Shown here: in pieces, positions 36,701 through 47,124 of the stretch | Numbering within the stretch: the stretch's first letter is position 1 | Layout of the letters: the number at the start of each line of letters is the position of its first letter | Assembly (NCBI GenBank): GCA_002725175.2 | Contig: PBQX02000116.1 | Location: 1-64,000, forward strand | DNA from: CACKLF01 sp002725175 | Lineage (GTDB): Bacteria; Pseudomonadota; Alphaproteobacteria; Rhodobacterales; Rhodobacteraceae | DNA: 64,000 nucleotides | Direction: 5' to 3' | Program-made: the position numbers and the translations under genes | Notes under the pieces: generated by a model | Database searches by the model: none | What the model was told of the DNA's origin: nothing | Seen by the model: only the letters and a program-made list of their open reading frames with translations

Positions 36701-38474
36701 GGTTAATTCTGATATGATTCAAATCAAAATGGCCCAAGGTGCAAAACCTGGAGAAGGTGGGCAACTCCCAGGACATAAGGTAGATGCAGTTATAGCAAAG
36801 GTACGTCATTCAACTCCTGGCGTCGGATTGATTTCACCTCCTCCGCATCATGATATTTACTCAATTGAGGATTTAGCTCAATTAATTTTTGACCTTAAGA
36901 ACGTGAACCCTAGAGCTGATATTTCCGTTAAACTCGTATCTGAGGTAGGTGTTGGTACAGTAGCAGCAGGTGTATCTAAAGCTAAAGCAGACCATGTAAC
37001 AATCTCGGGTATGGAAGGCGGTACAGGGGCTAGTCCTTTAACATCTGTAAAACACGCTGGATCACCTTGGGAAATAGGATTGGCAGAAACGCATCAAACC
37101 TTACTTAAGAACAACTTGAGAAATCGAATTGCAGTTCAGGTTGATGGAGGTTTAAGAACTGGTCGAGATGTGGTCATTGGAGCTCTTCTTGGGGCAGACG
37201 AGTTTGGCTTTTCTACTGCTCCTTTAGTTGCATCTGGTTGTATTATGATGAGAAAGTGTCACTTAAATACTTGCCCTGTAGGAGTAGCCACCCAGGATCC
37301 TGTATTGAGAAAACGATTTAGTGGTCAACCTGAGCATGTGATAAATTATTTCTTTTTTGTTGCAGAGGAAGTTCGCGAAATTATGGCAGAATTGGGTTTT
37401 TCAAAATTTGATGAAATGATTGGAAAGTTAGAAATTTTGGATAAGTCTGAAGCCATAAATCACTGGAAAGCTAATGGATTAGATTTTAGCAAGCTATTTC
37501 ATAACCCAAATTCTGGAAAGAATATTGTTTCTTATAACAATGAAAAACAGAAACACCCAATAGATAATATTTTAGATTTGCAATTAATAGAGAAAACAAG
37601 AGCAGCTATTGAAAATCAAACACCGGTTGAGTTGAACATGCAGATAAAAAGTAACAACCGATCCACAGGGGCAATGTTGTCTGGTCAATTGGCGATGCGA
37701 TACGGACATGAAGGTCTTCCTGAAGATACAATAAGGATTAAATTTTTTGGAACTACGGGACAGGCATTTGGTGCATGGGTAGCAAGAGGGGTTACATTCG
37801 AAGTTGAAGGTGAAGCGAATGACTATGTTGGTAAGGGACTTTCTGGCGGCAAGCTTATTATATACCCTCCCAAGGAGGCAAAAAACATTGTGGCAGAAGA
37901 GTCTATTATAGTGGGCAACACCGTTCTATATGGAGCTGTAGATGGTGAGTGCTATTTTAGAGGTGTTGCTGGTGAAAGATTTGCTGTGAGAAACTCAGGA
38001 GCTACTGCGGTGGTGGAGGGAGTGGGTGATCACGGGTGTGAATATATGACCGGAGGGATAGTTGTAGTCTTAGGCAAGACAGGTCGAAATTTTGCCGCTG
38101 GTATGTCTGGAGGTATTGCTTATGTTCTTGATGATGACGGAACCTTCTCAAGGCGTTGCAATATGGCAATGGTTGATCTAGAGCCGATTCCGGCAGAGGA
38201 TGATTTGATGGAATCAGAACATCACATCGGAGGAGACATAGAGCATCATGGAAGAGTAGATATAACTAAAGACATGACGCGGTTTGACGATGAGAGGCTT
38301 CGCCTATTAATTGAAAATCATAAAACTTTTACAGGGTCAAAAAGAGCAGCAGAAATTCTAAATGACTGGGAAGTTTTTCGGCCTAAATTCTTGAAAGTTA
38401 TGCCAACGGAATATAGAAGGGCACTAGAGGAGATCGAGGCTCAGCAAAAAGCATCTGGTGTAGCAGCAGAGTAG
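33723..38474 (+). CDS. gltB: Glutamate synthase large subunit
   Basis: The alpha subunit of NADPH-dependent GOGAT, which with GltD makes two glutamate from glutamine and 2-oxoglutarate. Domains in order: class II amidotransferase with the nucleophile Cys54 ([11 protein letters not shown]) exposed after propeptide removal, central domain, FMN domain ([41 protein letters not shown]), the cluster [15 protein letters not shown] that binds [3Fe-4S], and a GXGXG beta-helix ([11 protein letters not shown]). The GTG 33723 start is uncertain; GTG 33765 or TTG 33768, just after AGGAAAGC, are alternatives that would shorten the propeptide. Typical length is about 1,500 residues; here up to 1583. Confidence 0.96.
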   Translation: MSSYKRETKCFRKAVLVEENNRLIASEFGCFSDNLKGRSKKEGLYDPRNEHDACGLGFIANIKGKKSHKIISDGLYILENLEHRGATGADPLVGDGAGMLTQIPHDFFSIICKKDKIEIPEEGEYGVGFFFFPREIGQHESIKLKIKDLASEFDMKVLGWRDVPVDNSSLSQDPEILESEPSHYQGFFSKPEGLTEDQFERKLYLLRRVISNSIYSILGSMNDFYPVSLSCRTIVYKGMFLADQLGKYFNDLKDKRFTSALALVHQRFSTNTFPSWRLAHPYRMIAHNGEINTCRGNVNWMAARQATLSSPLFGTDIEKIWPVTYEGQSDTASFDNALELLFQGGYSLPHAMMMLIPEAWSGNALMDEKRKAFYEYHAALMEPWDGPAAIAFTDGRQIGATLDRNGLRPARYCVTDDDTVVLASEAGTLPVDEGKVVAKWRLQPGKMLLIDLEKGEIVSDEEIKNLLSKEKPYREWLADTQIILEDIKGERSSSRNFTGSDLRNGQKAFGYTQEDVKMLMTPMATTGQEAIGSMGTDTPISAMSNRSKLLYTYFKQNFAQVTNPPIDPIREESVMSLVSFIGPRPNLFEKTYNVSQKRLEVRQPILRNSDLQKIRDISEISDSHFSSRVLDTTYNVSKGPEGMELCIDDLCGKAEKSVQNGDNIIILSDRQFGPSRIALPALLSTAAVHHHLIRKGLRTSVGLVVESAEPREVHHFAVLAGYGAEAINPYLAFESLSDMHERGMFPKEVDHKQVVKRYIKSIDKGLLKVMSKMGISTYQSYCGAQIFDAVGLSTRFIEKYFSGTATQIEGVGLNEVSLETFRRHQDAYSDIAVLRHALDVGGEYAVRRRGETHAWTSDEITSLQHAVRGNSKDQYRYFSKLINDQSERLLTIRGLFKLKPPEKFGKKPINLEEVESASEIVKRFATGAMSYGSISAEAHENLAIAMNRIGGKSNTGEGGEEIERFHPLKNGDSRRSAIKQVASGRFGVTTEYLVNSDMIQIKMAQGAKPGEGGQLPGHKVDAVIAKVRHSTPGVGLISPPPHHDIYSIEDLAQLIFDLKNVNPRADISVKLVSEVGVGTVAAGVSKAKADHVTISGMEGGTGASPLTSVKHAGSPWEIGLAETHQTLLKNNLRNRIAVQVDGGLRTGRDVVIGALLGADEFGFSTAPLVASGCIMMRKCHLNTCPVGVATQDPVLRKRFSGQPEHVINYFFFVAEEVREIMAELGFSKFDEMIGKLEILDKSEAINHWKANGLDFSKLFHNPNSGKNIVSYNNEKQKHPIDNILDLQLIEKTRAAIENQTPVELNMQIKSNNRSTGAMLSGQLAMRYGHEGLPEDTIRIKFFGTTGQAFGAWVARGVTFEVEGEANDYVGKGLSGGKLIIYPPKEAKNIVAEESIIVGNTVLYGAVDGECYFRGVAGERFAVRNSGATAVVEGVGDHGCEYMTGGIVVVLGKTGRNFAAGMSGGIAYVLDDDGTFSRRCNMAMVDLEPIPAEDDLMESEHHIGGDIEHHGRVDITKDMTRFDDERLRLLIENHKTFTGSKRAAEILNDWEVFRPKFLKVMPTEYRRALEEIEAQQKASGVAAE

Positions 38475-38505
38475 AATATAAATTAAACAGGGAATTGTCT
38501 GAATA

Positions 38506-39942
38506 ATGGGGAAAGTAACAGGTTTTCTAGAAGTTGATCGGCAGGACAGAAAATATAGGCCTGCAGCAGATCGCATTAGAAATTTTAAGGAATTTGTAAT
38601 ACCTCTTCCAGAGCAGGTGCTCAAAGATCAAGCAAGTCGATGTATGGAATGTGGGATACCATTTTGCCATGATGTGAAAGGCCTGAAGGGTTGCCCTGTT
38701 AACAACCAAATTCCTGATTGGAATGATTTAGTTTATAAGGGAGATTGGGAGCAGGCTTCAAGGGATTTGCATTCTACAAATAATTTTCCTGAGTTCACNG
38801 GNAGAATTTGTCCTGCACCNTGTGAAGCNTCATGTACCCTCAANATTATAGATGAACCTGTAACCATTAAATCAATTGAATGCTCAATTGTAGATCGGGC
38901 GTGGAAGAATAACTGGATCCNGCCTGAAATTAATCAGAATAAAACTGGAAAGNTAATTTCTGTTATTGGATCTGGGCCNGCTGGTATGGCTGCTTCGCAA
39001 CAATTAGCTAGAGCTGGNCATAATGTGAATCTTTATGAGAAGAATGAAAAGGCNGGNGGGTTGTTAAGATATGGAATCCCTGACTTTAAAATGGAAAAAT
39101 TTCANATAGATAGACGGGTAGAGCAGATGAGCAAGGAAGGTGTTATTTTTCACACAGGCGTTAATGTTGGGNNAGATATTGCNATTGATNNAATAATTGA
39201 GAAAAGTGATGCTGTGATTTTANCGGGAGGCGCAGAAANNCCAAGAGANCTNGAAATAAGTGGNAGAGATTTAGNTGGGGTNCANTTTGCAATGGAATTC
39301 NTGCCTCAACAAAATAGAAGAGTATCTGGGGAAACNACAGTAGCAAATTCGTTACCTGTTTTAGCAAATGGNAAGCANGTNGTGGTTATAGGTGGTGGCG
39401 ATACAGGCTCAGACTGTATTGGAACATCAATTCGCCAAGGAGCTCTTTCGGTAACCCAATTGGAAATAATGCCNNAGCCTCCNGAGANAGAAAATAAATT
39501 NCTAACTTGGCCTAATTGGCCCTTAAAGATGCGCACATCATCTAGCCAAGAGGAGGGAGCAGAAAGAGAATTTTCTGTGATGACAGATAAATTTACTGGA
39601 AAGAATGGATCAGTATCTCAGCTTCATTGCATACGCGTTGACGAAAAATTTTCTCCGATTAAAGNCTCANAATTCTCTTTAAAAGNGGATTTAGTTCTGC
39701 TTGCNATGGGTTTTNTATCTCCTGANACCTCNGGCATGATTTCGGANTTANGNTTNGATCTNGATAATAGAAGTAATGTNTTAGCAACAGATAAAAATTA
39801 CAAAACTAGNAATGAAAAGGTNTGGGTTGCTGGAGATATGAGGCGTGGGCANTCTTTAGTTGTNTGGGCTATTAGGGAAGGNCGNCAATGTGCAAGAGNA
39901 GTAGATAAGACNCTTATGGGCNATACGAACTTGGCATTATAA
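38506..39942 (+). CDS. gltD: Glutamate synthase small subunit
   Basis: The beta subunit of GOGAT, 478 residues, carrying FAD and the NADPH site and passing electrons to GltB. The N-terminal cysteines that hold the iron-sulfur clusters are seen in [23 protein letters not shown] and RICPAXCEXSC. The FAD site lies near [16 protein letters not shown] and the NADPH site near [12 protein letters not shown]. It follows gltB by 31 bases. Ns become dense from 38799 on, mostly at wobble positions, so some residues are unresolved. Confidence 0.95.
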   Translation: MGKVTGFLEVDRQDRKYRPAADRIRNFKEFVIPLPEQVLKDQASRCMECGIPFCHDVKGLKGCPVNNQIPDWNDLVYKGDWEQASRDLHSTNNFPEFXXRICPAXCEXSCTLXIIDEPVTIKSIECSIVDRAWKNNWIXPEINQNKTGKXISVIGSGXAGMAASQQLARAXHNVNLYEKNEKXXGLLRYGIPDFKMEKFXIDRRVEQMSKEGVIFHTGVNVGXDIXIDXIIEKSDAVILXGGAEXPRXXEISXRDLXGXXFAMEFXPQQNRRVSGEXTVANSLPVLANXKXXVVIGGGDTGSDCIGTSIRQGALSVTQLEIMXXPXEXENKXLTWPNWPLKMRTSSSQEEGAEREFSVMTDKFTGKNGSVSQLHCIRVDEKFSPIKXSXFSLKXDLVLLXMGFXSPXTXGMISXLXXDXDNRSNXLATDKNYKTXNEKXWVAGDMRRGXSLVXWAIREXXQCARXVDKXLMGXTNLAL

Positions 39943-41094
39943 CTTTCNAAGAAATCCAAGTTGACAACAAATACACTAAAAAGAGATTTNAAAAGTTGGT
40001 GNTTACTTTTTTTCTTAGGATTNATTTGGGGCTTTTCTTTTTTAGCTGTTAGTATTTCATTAGAATCTTTTTCTCCAATTCAAGTTGCCGCATGNAGGAT
40101 AATAATAGGAGCCTTTGTTGTTCTNNTATTTTGTCTGGCCATTGGNGAAGGTTTGCCCAAATTTAANTCAGCGGGAAGATCGATCTGGCCATACTGTGCG
40201 GGCATGGCTTTNCTTTCAAATGTTATNCCTTTTTGNCTACTTTCTTGGGCTTTGCTNCANGTAACTTCTAGNTTTGCTGGTATCACCATGACTATGGTGC
40301 CCCTAGCNGTTTTACCNTTGGCTCATATTTTTGGTAAAGGTGATTATATGACACCAAGAAAAGTCATAGGTTTTTTGATAGGATTTGCAGGNGTACTTTT
40401 TCTGTTTGAGCCATCAGAAATAGTAAATTTTTCGTTTNATGAANNTACTATATTAGCAAAAATGTTGTGNTTNTTGGCAACTTTGTGTTANGCGACTGGC
40501 TCTATTATTACGAGAAGNTCNCCGCAAACTGTNTCTAGTTTGTCATTTAGNGCNGGNGCACTTTTGTTGGCAGCTTTAATTATTNCNCCAATTTNATTTA
40601 TTTTNTCTGATTTANCCNCTGTNATAACTTTNCGNTCNNTTATNGGNGTTNTNTTNTTAGGGTTTCTNCCTACNGGAATAGCAACAATTATTCTTGTATA
40701 TTTGGTTAAAAATTCGGGGCCATCTTTTATGAGNCTGGTAAANTATCAGGTGCCAATATGGGCTGTACTATTTGGGGTNTTCTTTAATCAAGAAACGNTA
40801 CCANCTGGTGCACTNCTTGCNCTGTTATTGATTCTNTTTGGTCTATTTTTTAGTCAGTATNAAAAAAATAAATNAGGTGNATTGTGATAGANTGGGNTAA
40901 GAAATTTGATAATTCTGTNTATANTANTNGGTCAGGNAAATATGTGTCAATCTGNCNTGAGAATATAGNAGATCCAAAAAAATAGAGTAGACTATAATTN
41001 TTCTATTTCGTAAAAGCATCNTACATCTTTNTGAGAANNATATCTTNTAGGTAGTTATGANCTCCATTTATAGAAAATCTTTTTTTGATATGCC
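38799..41094. other. Second dense tract of ambiguous bases
   Basis: Ns start abruptly at about 38799 inside gltD, continue through the DMT transporter and the gap after it, and fade out at about 41094 in kynU, with a sparse tail beyond. In gltD most fall at third codon positions (ACN, GGN, CCN, GCN). The tract is about 2.3 kb long, nearly the same length as the tract at 6823-9050, and reads as population polymorphism in a consensus. Confidence 0.72.
39961..40887 (+). CDS. DMT superfamily (EamA) transporter
   Basis: A 308-residue inner-membrane protein with about ten hydrophobic helices in two EamA repeats; segments include LLFFLGXIWGFSFLAVSISL, FAGITMTMVPL, KVIGFLIGFAGVLFLFEPS and QVPIWAVLFGXFFNQE. 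Members export amino acids or other metabolites. The start TTG 39961 is the first usable codon after gltD; no strong ribosome site is visible. It follows gltD by 18 bases and might be co-transcribed. Many residues are masked by N. Confidence 0.83.
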   Translation: MTTNTLKRDXKSWXLLFFLGXIWGFSFLAVSISLESFSPIQVAAXRIIIGAFVVXXFCLAIXEGLPKFXSAGRSIWPYCAGMAXLSNVXPFXLLSWALXXVTSXFAGITMTMVPLXVLXLAHIFGKGDYMTPRKVIGFLIGFAXVLFLFEPSEIVNFSFXEXTILAKMLXXLATLCXATGSIITRXXPQTXSSLSFXXXALLLAALIIXPIXFIXSDLXXXITXXXXXXVXXLGFXPXGIATIILVYLVKNSGPSFMXLVXYQVPIWAVLFGXFFNQETXPXGAXLXLLLIXFGLFFSQYXKNKXGXL

Positions 41095-42247
41095 TNAAAA
41101 TATTATTTATTTGGATGGCAANTCATTNGGACCTCTTTTGAAAGGGATAACTGAAGAGTCAGAAAGAGTTATAAATAAAGAATGGGGAGAAAAGCTAATT
41201 AAGGGGTGGAATGAATCCCACTGGATGGACCAGCCAGTTCGAGTGGGAAACAAGCTTGCTAGAATTTTGAAAGCTGAAGACGGNTCGATAATTTTGGGAG
41301 AAACTTTATCACTAAAGTTATATCAGGCGCTGGGAGCNGCATTAGACTTNAATAATGAAAGAAAAGTGATACTGACTGATTCTGGAAATTTTCCTTCGGA
41401 TTTATACATTGCTAAAGGGTTAATAGATACCTTAAATAGAAATTTNGAATTGAGAATTGTTAAACCAGAANAAGTTGAAAGCTCCATCAATGAAGATGTT
41501 GCGGTGGTAATGTTAACNCAAGTNGATTATCGGACTGGTAGGATCCATGATCTAGAACNTATAACAAAGAAATCTCATGCTAGTGGTGCCGTTATGCTTT
41601 GGGATTTGGCACATAGTGCAGGTGCATTGCCCGTAAATTTAGAGAAAAGCAATTGTGACTTTGCTGTTGGATGCACTTACAAATATTTGAACGGTGGTCC
41701 AGGGGCTCCAGGATTTATTTACGTAAGACCAGATTTAATTAAAAAGTGTTCGCCAACAATTAAGGGCTGGTTGGGCCATAAGGCACCTTTTGCTTTTGAA
41801 AGAGAATTTAGAAAAGCAGAAACAATTGATGTAATGAGGGTCGGAACACCGTCGGTAATTCAGATGTCTATTTTGGAAAAGGCATTAGATATTTGGGATA
41901 ATATCGAAATGTCAGATTTAAGAGAAAAAACTATTGAACTTTCAGAGATATTTATTCGTGAAATGGAAAAGAAATGTCCACAGATAAAACTTGCAAGCCC
42001 GAGAAATTCAGAACTTCGCGGATCTCAAGTATCTTTTTTCTTTGATGATGGATATGCTGTTATTCAGGCACTAATAGATGAAGGTGTGATTGGTGATTTT
42101 AGAGCACCAAATATTATGCGTTTTGGTATAACACCTTTGTATATTAATGAAGACGATATTTTAAATGCTGTTACCTGCCTTGAAAGAATATTAAGACAGG
42201 ATCTTTGGAAAAAAGATAAATTTACTAAGAAGAAAGCCGTTACTTAA
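41057..42247 (+). CDS. kynU: Kynureninase
   Basis: A 396-residue PLP enzyme that cleaves kynurenine to anthranilate and alanine in tryptophan breakdown. The PLP Lys209 lies in GCTYKYLNGGPGAPGF, a kynureninase signature, and the WDLAHSAGALPV segment carries the Asp that contacts the cofactor. GWLGHKAPFAFE and MRVGTPSVIQMS complete the family pattern. No kynA or kynB gene is adjacent. The gap 40888-41056 before it is rich in Ns and holds no gene I can support. It converges with the aminotransferase at 42248 with no gap. Confidence 0.92.
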   Translation: MXSIYRKSFFDMPXNIIYLDGXSXGPLLKGITEESERVINKEWGEKLIKGWNESHWMDQPVRVGNKLARILKAEDXSIILGETLSLKLYQALGXALDXNNERKVILTDSGNFPSDLYIAKGLIDTLNRNXELRIVKPEXVESSINEDVAVVMLXQXDYRTGRIHDLEXITKKSHASGAVMLWDLAHSAGALPVNLEKSNCDFAVGCTYKYLNGGPGAPGFIYVRPDLIKKCSPTIKGWLGHKAPFAFEREFRKAETIDVMRVGTPSVIQMSILEKALDIWDNIEMSDLREKTIELSEIFIREMEKKCPQIKLASPRNSELRGSQVSFFFDDGYAVIQALIDEGVIGDFRAPNIMRFGITPLYINEDDILNAVTCLERILRQDLWKKDKFTKKKAVT

Positions 42248-43114
42248 TTAAGGTTTTTCGGATAGTGCCCAGTCCCAATACATTTCTCGAGCTTTTTTGG
42301 TTACCGGTCCAATTTGAAAATTAGTTTCATCAAATGCTGATACAGGAGTAACCTTCATCATATTTCCAGAAGCAAAAACTTCATCCGCATCATGAAAATC
42401 TGCGTAAGATAAGACTTTTTCAATAACTTTATAACCATTGTCACGAAAGTTCTTTATATGGCGGGCTCGTGTTATACCAGCCAGGAAAGTACCATTTGAG
42501 ATAGGGGTAAAAATTTCTCCATTTTTCACCATAAATATGTTGGCTGTCGCTGTTTCAGCTACATTCCCTGCAAAGTCTGAAACGAGGGCATTTCCAAAGC
42601 CTTTGGATCTCGCTTCGGTGAGCATTCTAGCATTATTTGGGTATAAACAACCTGCCTTGGCGTTAACTACATTATCAGCAAGTACAGGCCTTCTAAAACG
42701 AGTAGTTGTGAGTGTTGTTGAACTATCGGCTGGAGCCATCGGTATCTCTTCCAAGCAAACTGAAAAAGCTGTAGAATTTTCTAGAGGAACAATTGCAAGT
42801 TCGCCGCCATCTACCGCCCAATACATAGGGCGAATATAAATTGGAGCTGATTTTTCACATCGTTTCAAACCTTCCCAAATTATTTTTACCATATCGTCTG
42901 CAGCGACTGTTGGTGTTATCATCATTGCTTTAGCGGATTGGTTAACCCTATTACAATGTGCCAAAAGGTCCGGAGCGACCCCATCGAAGTATCTGGCACC
43001 ATCAAAAACACTGGTTCCTAACCAAGTACCATGATCAGCTGCTTTCATAATTGGTGTATTTTCACTTTTCCATTCGCCGTTAAAGTACGTTTGGATATTC
43101 TTTCCTGATGCCAT
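42248..43114 (-). CDS. Class IV (branched-chain amino acid type) aminotransferase
   Basis: A 288-residue fold-type IV PLP aminotransferase. The PLP Lys153 is in NAKAGCLYPNN; other segments are ADHGTWLGTSVFDGARYFDG, ALVSDFAGNVAETATANIFMV and FLAGITRARHI. It fits IlvE-like enzymes that interconvert branched-chain amino acids and their keto acids, but family IV members with other substrates look similar. It stands alone, with about 100 bases of non-coding sequence separating it from the next minus-strand gene upstream. Confidence 0.87.
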   Translation of the reverse strand: MASGKNIQTYFNGEWKSENTPIMKAADHGTWLGTSVFDGARYFDGVAPDLLAHCNRVNQSAKAMMITPTVAADDMVKIIWEGLKRCEKSAPIYIRPMYWAVDGGELAIVPLENSTAFSVCLEEIPMAPADSSTTLTTTRFRRPVLADNVVNAKAGCLYPNNARMLTEARSKGFGNALVSDFAGNVAETATANIFMVKNGEIFTPISNGTFLAGITRARHIKNFRDNGYKVIEKVLSYADFHDADEVFASGNMMKVTPVSAFDETNFQIGPVTKKAREMYWDWALSEKP

Positions 43115-43212
43115 TACGAATCCTTTTTATAAAGTGTTTTAAAGAATAACGTATCGCCTAAAAATAAATTTTGAAGCCTTTTTTCTTTATTAGGAAATTT
43201 CATATTTAATTT

Positions 43213-44319
43213 TTAGATTTCACACAGCTTATAACTAGATTTTTCAAGCCAATTTTTATTAAAATCAACTCCCCACCCTGGACCACTTGGAATTAAGCAA
43301 TGGCCTTCTTTTACTTCAAAAGGGGTTCCATCAAATAGGTCTACCTGCCATGGGTAGTAATCTGATCCCTCTATGGAAAGTTCAAGGTATTTACCGGAGT
43401 TTGGAATTGATTTTAAAAAATGCATAGTGCAAATGGTCACCAAAGATAAGTTGGCGGCGTGAGGTGTGCAGGGTATATTTGCCTTATTCGCCATTTCTGC
43501 AACTCTGAGAGCGCGAGTTAAACCTCCCATGTACATAACATCCGGTTGCATTATATCTGTCACTTTTCTATCAATAAGATCTTGCCAGATTCGTATGTCA
43601 CAGTCCTGCTCTCCTCCGGTTACATCGATTTCAAGAGCTTCTGTTACCTTCTTTGTTTCATTCGGCAGCCAGTAGGGGCACGGTTCTTCAAAATGAGAGA
43701 TGTCGTTATCGATTAATTTTTTTCCTATCTCTATAGCGTCTATATGAAAATAACAGCTATTTGCATCGACAAGTTTTTCTACTCCATGACCTAGTGCTTT
43801 CGGAACAGTTTGTATAATCTCTTCAGTTCTTCCTTCCCATTCGTCCTTACCGTTACCGCACTCAGAGCCAATTCTAAACTTAAAGGCATCAAATCCGAAT
43901 TCGTCCCTTAGTTTGCACAAGCGCTGAGCTTCGTTTTTAGGTGTAATATCTCGTTTCATAGATGAGCCATAAACTCTTAATGTACCTGGCTGTCCTCCTA
44001 ATAATTCAACTACTGATACTCCCTTGATTTTTCCCAACCAGTCCCAAAGAGCGGTGTCTATGCCAGAAAAAGCTCTCAAAAGGTATGAACCTGGAAATTT
44101 ATGCTCTTTCCGAAGAATCAAATTTTCAACACTTTCAAAAGATGAAAAAGAAACTCCCAAAATATGAGGAACGATTTGTCGGTGGAAAATTTCACAAGTA
44201 ATGTCAGCACAATAGGTTGACATTTGCCCCCAGCCCGTCGATCCGTCATCCATTGTTAATTTAACAGCACTTACATGTACGTTAGTAAAAGTTTCTATTT
44301 TTTTAATCGTGAATTCCAT
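43213..44319 (-). CDS. Enolase-superfamily enzyme (mandelate racemase/muconate lactonizing group)
   Basis: About 368 residues. The N-terminal cap starts MEFTIKKIETFTNVHVSAVKL. The barrel holds the acid/base and metal residues: Lys in FKFRIGSE, Asp in VDANSCY, Glu in HFEEPCPYW, Glu in TGGEQDCD and a C-terminal His in TPHAANLS. The pattern resembles sugar-acid dehydratases of the mandelate racemase subgroup, though the substrate is unknown. ATG 44319 is chosen since it has AGAGG upstream and avoids overlap with cysQ; the frame extends to 44394 without evidence. The pair cysQ-enolase homologue is transcribed together. Confidence 0.87.
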   Translation of the reverse strand: MEFTIKKIETFTNVHVSAVKLTMDDGSTGWGQMSTYCADITCEIFHRQIVPHILGVSFSSFESVENLILRKEHKFPGSYLLRAFSGIDTALWDWLGKIKGVSVVELLGGQPGTLRVYGSSMKRDITPKNEAQRLCKLRDEFGFDAFKFRIGSECGNGKDEWEGRTEEIIQTVPKALGHGVEKLVDANSCYFHIDAIEIGKKLIDNDISHFEEPCPYWLPNETKKVTEALEIDVTGGEQDCDIRIWQDLIDRKVTDIMQPDVMYMGGLTRALRVAEMANKANIPCTPHAANLSLVTICTMHFLKSIPNSGKYLELSIEGSDYYPWQVDLFDGTPFEVKEGHCLIPSGPGWGVDFNKNWLEKSSYKLCEI

Positions 44320-44326
44320 TTTACCT

Positions 44327-45118
44327 CTACCTTTTTTGTGGTCTGAATTGACCCCATGCGATAAAGCCACCGTTTCTATAGTTTGCTTTTCCATATTTGA
44401 ATATATTTATGCCATCAGTATCTGTTACAGAACCTCCGGCAGCCCTAAGAATAGCATCACCTGCAGCTGTGTCCCATTCCATTGTAGGTCCGAACCTTGG
44501 GTAAACGTCAGCTTCACCAGTAGCGACAAGACAGAATTTTAGAGAAGATCCAATAGATACTGTCTTTTCAATATTATGAGAAATTAACCAATTATTTGTT
44601 TCTTGATCTCGGTGTGAGGAACTGGCTACGGCGATTATATTTAGGTTCTTAGTTTTAGATAAATTTAAACGCTTTGTCGGAATATCTCGTTCTTCGGAGA
44701 AACTATTTAAGGTTATTCCAGAGAAGTATCTACCAAGCGCTGGTGCATAAACTATTCCAAAGATTGGGAGATTATTCTGGATTAATGCTATATTGACTGT
44801 GAAGCTGCCCTTACCATCTTTTTTTAAAAACTCTTTTGTTCCATCTAAAGGGTCAACTAAAAAAAAAGTTTCAGTAGCTTGTATCTTATGGCTTTCAGAA
44901 TTTTCTTCTGAAATTATTGGTATGTCAGGGCACAGATCTTTTAAAGCCGGTATTATGATATTTTCTGACAATTTATCAGCTTCAGTAACTGGGGATCCAT
45001 CAGACTTTTTGTGAAACTCAAAGTCTTTTTCATATACTTCCATAATCGCACTTCCTGCGCGTATAACAACTGACTCTAAATCTTGTTTAAGGTTTTCTAG
45101 TAAATTGATTTTGATCAT
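44327..45118 (-). CDS. cysQ: 3'(2'),5'-bisphosphate nucleotidase, CysQ type
   Basis: A 263-residue member of the inositol monophosphatase superfamily. The metal site is built from Glu71 in ISEENSE and DPLDGTKEF at 89-97, with the late motif WDTAAGDAIL. The GTKEF ending of the first motif is typical of CysQ, which removes the 3' phosphate of PAP. PAP is the by-product of sulfotransferases, so a functional link with the sulfotransferase at 523 is natural even though the genes are far apart. An inositol phosphatase role cannot be ruled out. Confidence 0.87.
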   Translation of the reverse strand: MIKINLLENLKQDLESVVIRAGSAIMEVYEKDFEFHKKSDGSPVTEADKLSENIIIPALKDLCPDIPIISEENSESHKIQATETFFLVDPLDGTKEFLKKDGKGSFTVNIALIQNNLPIFGIVYAPALGRYFSGITLNSFSEERDIPTKRLNLSKTKNLNIIAVASSSHRDQETNNWLISHNIEKTVSIGSSLKFCLVATGEADVYPRFGPTMEWDTAAGDAILRAAGGSVTDTDGINIFKYGKANYRNGGFIAWGQFRPQKR

Positions 45119-45173
45119 TGATTGAAACCTCTTACAGGGATATTTTTTTTGACTTCATGAATCTTAAATAAGA

Positions 45174-46976
45174 TTAAACAAAAAGATCTACATGCTTGAA
45201 TTTAGTTACGTCTATTATCCCTAAATCTGAGATCCTTATTTCAGGTATTACAGCTAGAGCCAGAAGGGAGTGCTGCATTATGGCATTATTCAACTGGCAC
45301 CCACAGGTTTCCATTGCTGAAACAATCAAATTTGCCTTTTTTGCCACAACTTCAGCGACCTTATCAGACATAAGGCCTGCTATTGGTAGTTCTAGAAGAG
45401 CTAACAATTTTCCTTTTGAAAAAACAACTAAACCTCCACCAATTTCATTAAGTTTATTTGCTGCTAAGGCCATATCTTTTTTTTCTGTTCCCACGACGAT
45501 CATATGATGGCTATCGTGTGCAATGGTCGAAGCGACAGCACAGTCAACTTTATACCCAAAGCCTGAAACAAAACCGTTTACAATTTTTCCAGTGGAGTGA
45601 TGGCGCTCAATTAATGATATCTGACATATATCTTTAGCTCGATCCATTTCAACGATTTTACCCTCAACTTTTAGCTTAGATATAAGTAACTTTGTCGGTG
45701 CTTGGTTTTCGATTACCCCAATCGTTCTAACCTTTGCTGATTTCTTATTGCTATTCTTTATTTTTATATCAAAATCATGAAGGTCTATTCTCTTCTTTAT
45801 ATTAATGGTAGATCTGGCAAATTTTGGGTAGGTAAATTTTGGTAATTTTTCTTTGAGAACACCATTTTCTGCAACAACCTGTCCCCGTGCCAAAACTGTT
45901 TCAATTGGCAGGTCAGAGAGGCTAGAGGTAATAATCATGTCTGCCCGTCGACCAGGAGAAATTGAACCCAACTCATATTCCATTTTAAAGTGCTGTGCAG
46001 TATTAATTGTACCCATTTGAATTGCAGTAATTGGTTTTAAACCTTGTGAAATAGCGTGTTTAATTACTCGATTCATATGTCCTTCTTCAATAAGTGTTCC
46101 GGAATGTGAGTCGTCTGTACATAGAATAAAATTTCTTGAATCAAGACCGTCCTCCGTTATCGCTTTTACCTGAGAAGCTACATCATACCAAGCAGATCCA
46201 AGCCTTAGCATTGCCTTCATTCCTTGCCTTACTCTTGCTATGGCGTCTTCTTTCCGTGTCCCTTCATGATCATCTTGTGGTCCTCCAGCAACATAGCCAT
46301 GAAAGTTGAGTCCGAGATCTGTGGAAGCATAATGTCCCCCGATAGTTTTATTTACAGCCCAAGTTGCTGAGATTTCATCAACCATTTTTCTATCATTATT
46401 AGCCACACCTGGGAAATTCATTACTTCACCTAGACCGCATACATTAGGCCAGTTCAATGCTTCAGAAATCTCATTTACATCAAGTGAAGCCCCAGATGTC
46501 TCTAGCCCTGGAGCAGAGGGTACACAGCTTGGTACTTGAACATAAACATTAATAGGCAAATTCAATGTTTCATCATGCATCAATTTAATTCCGGGAAGAC
46601 CCAATACATTAGCTATTTCATGAGGATCAACAAACATAGTTGTAGTACCATGAGGAATAATAGCTCTTGAAAATTCAGTAATAGTAACCATTCCACTTTC
46701 GATATGCATGTGGGCGTCACAAAATCCGGGAACTAAATATTTTCCGTTAGCTTCTATGACCTTAGTATCTTTCCCGATCGTGTGCTTTGAATCAGGCCCT
46801 ATAAATGCAAATCTTCCTGCTTTAATAGAAATGTCTGTGTTTTGGATAAGTTCACCAGAATATACATTTACCCATGTCCCATTTCGAATTACGGTGTCAG
46901 CAAATTTTCTCCCCATTGCGACATCTACTAGATCTTGCCGACAGTCATTTAATGACTTAAGTTGTGACATACGCAT
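45174..46976 (-). CDS. ade: Adenine deaminase
   Basis: A 600-residue amidohydrolase that converts adenine to hypoxanthine and ammonia. The metal-binding segment is PGFCDAHMHIESGMV, followed by ALNWPNVCGLGEVMNFPGV, CTDDSHSGTLIEEGHMN and, in the C-terminal part, VASTIAHDSHHMIVVGT, all typical of Ade rather than dihydroorotase or urease. Upstream of its start, a gap of about 150 bases separates it from the divergent DMT transporter. Together with deoD it gives a purine salvage and breakdown route. Confidence 0.93.
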   Translation of the reverse strand: MRMSQLKSLNDCRQDLVDVAMGRKFADTVIRNGTWVNVYSGELIQNTDISIKAGRFAFIGPDSKHTIGKDTKVIEANGKYLVPGFCDAHMHIESGMVTITEFSRAIIPHGTTTMFVDPHEIANVLGLPGIKLMHDETLNLPINVYVQVPSCVPSAPGLETSGASLDVNEISEALNWPNVCGLGEVMNFPGVANNDRKMVDEISATWAVNKTIGGHYASTDLGLNFHGYVAGGPQDDHEGTRKEDAIARVRQGMKAMLRLGSAWYDVASQVKAITEDGLDSRNFILCTDDSHSGTLIEEGHMNRVIKHAISQGLKPITAIQMGTINTAQHFKMEYELGSISPGRRADMIITSSLSDLPIETVLARGQVVAENGVLKEKLPKFTYPKFARSTINIKKRIDLHDFDIKIKNSNKKSAKVRTIGVIENQAPTKLLISKLKVEGKIVEMDRAKDICQISLIERHHSTGKIVNGFVSGFGYKVDCAVASTIAHDSHHMIVVGTEKKDMALAANKLNEIGGGLVVFSKGKLLALLELPIAGLMSDKVAEVVAKKANLIVSAMETCGCQLNNAIMQHSLLALAVIPEIRISDLGIIDVTKFKHVDLFV

Positions 46977-47124
46977 TATCCATTTTTATTTAAAGCAGAA
47001 GCTTTTATATTTAGGTTTTTTTATATTCTCTAAATGCCATAATGTCTTCATTAAGTTAGTACCTTAATTTTAAAAATGTAATGATTAAAGCATAGGCTTA
47101 TATTGTTTCTAGGAGAAGAAAATA

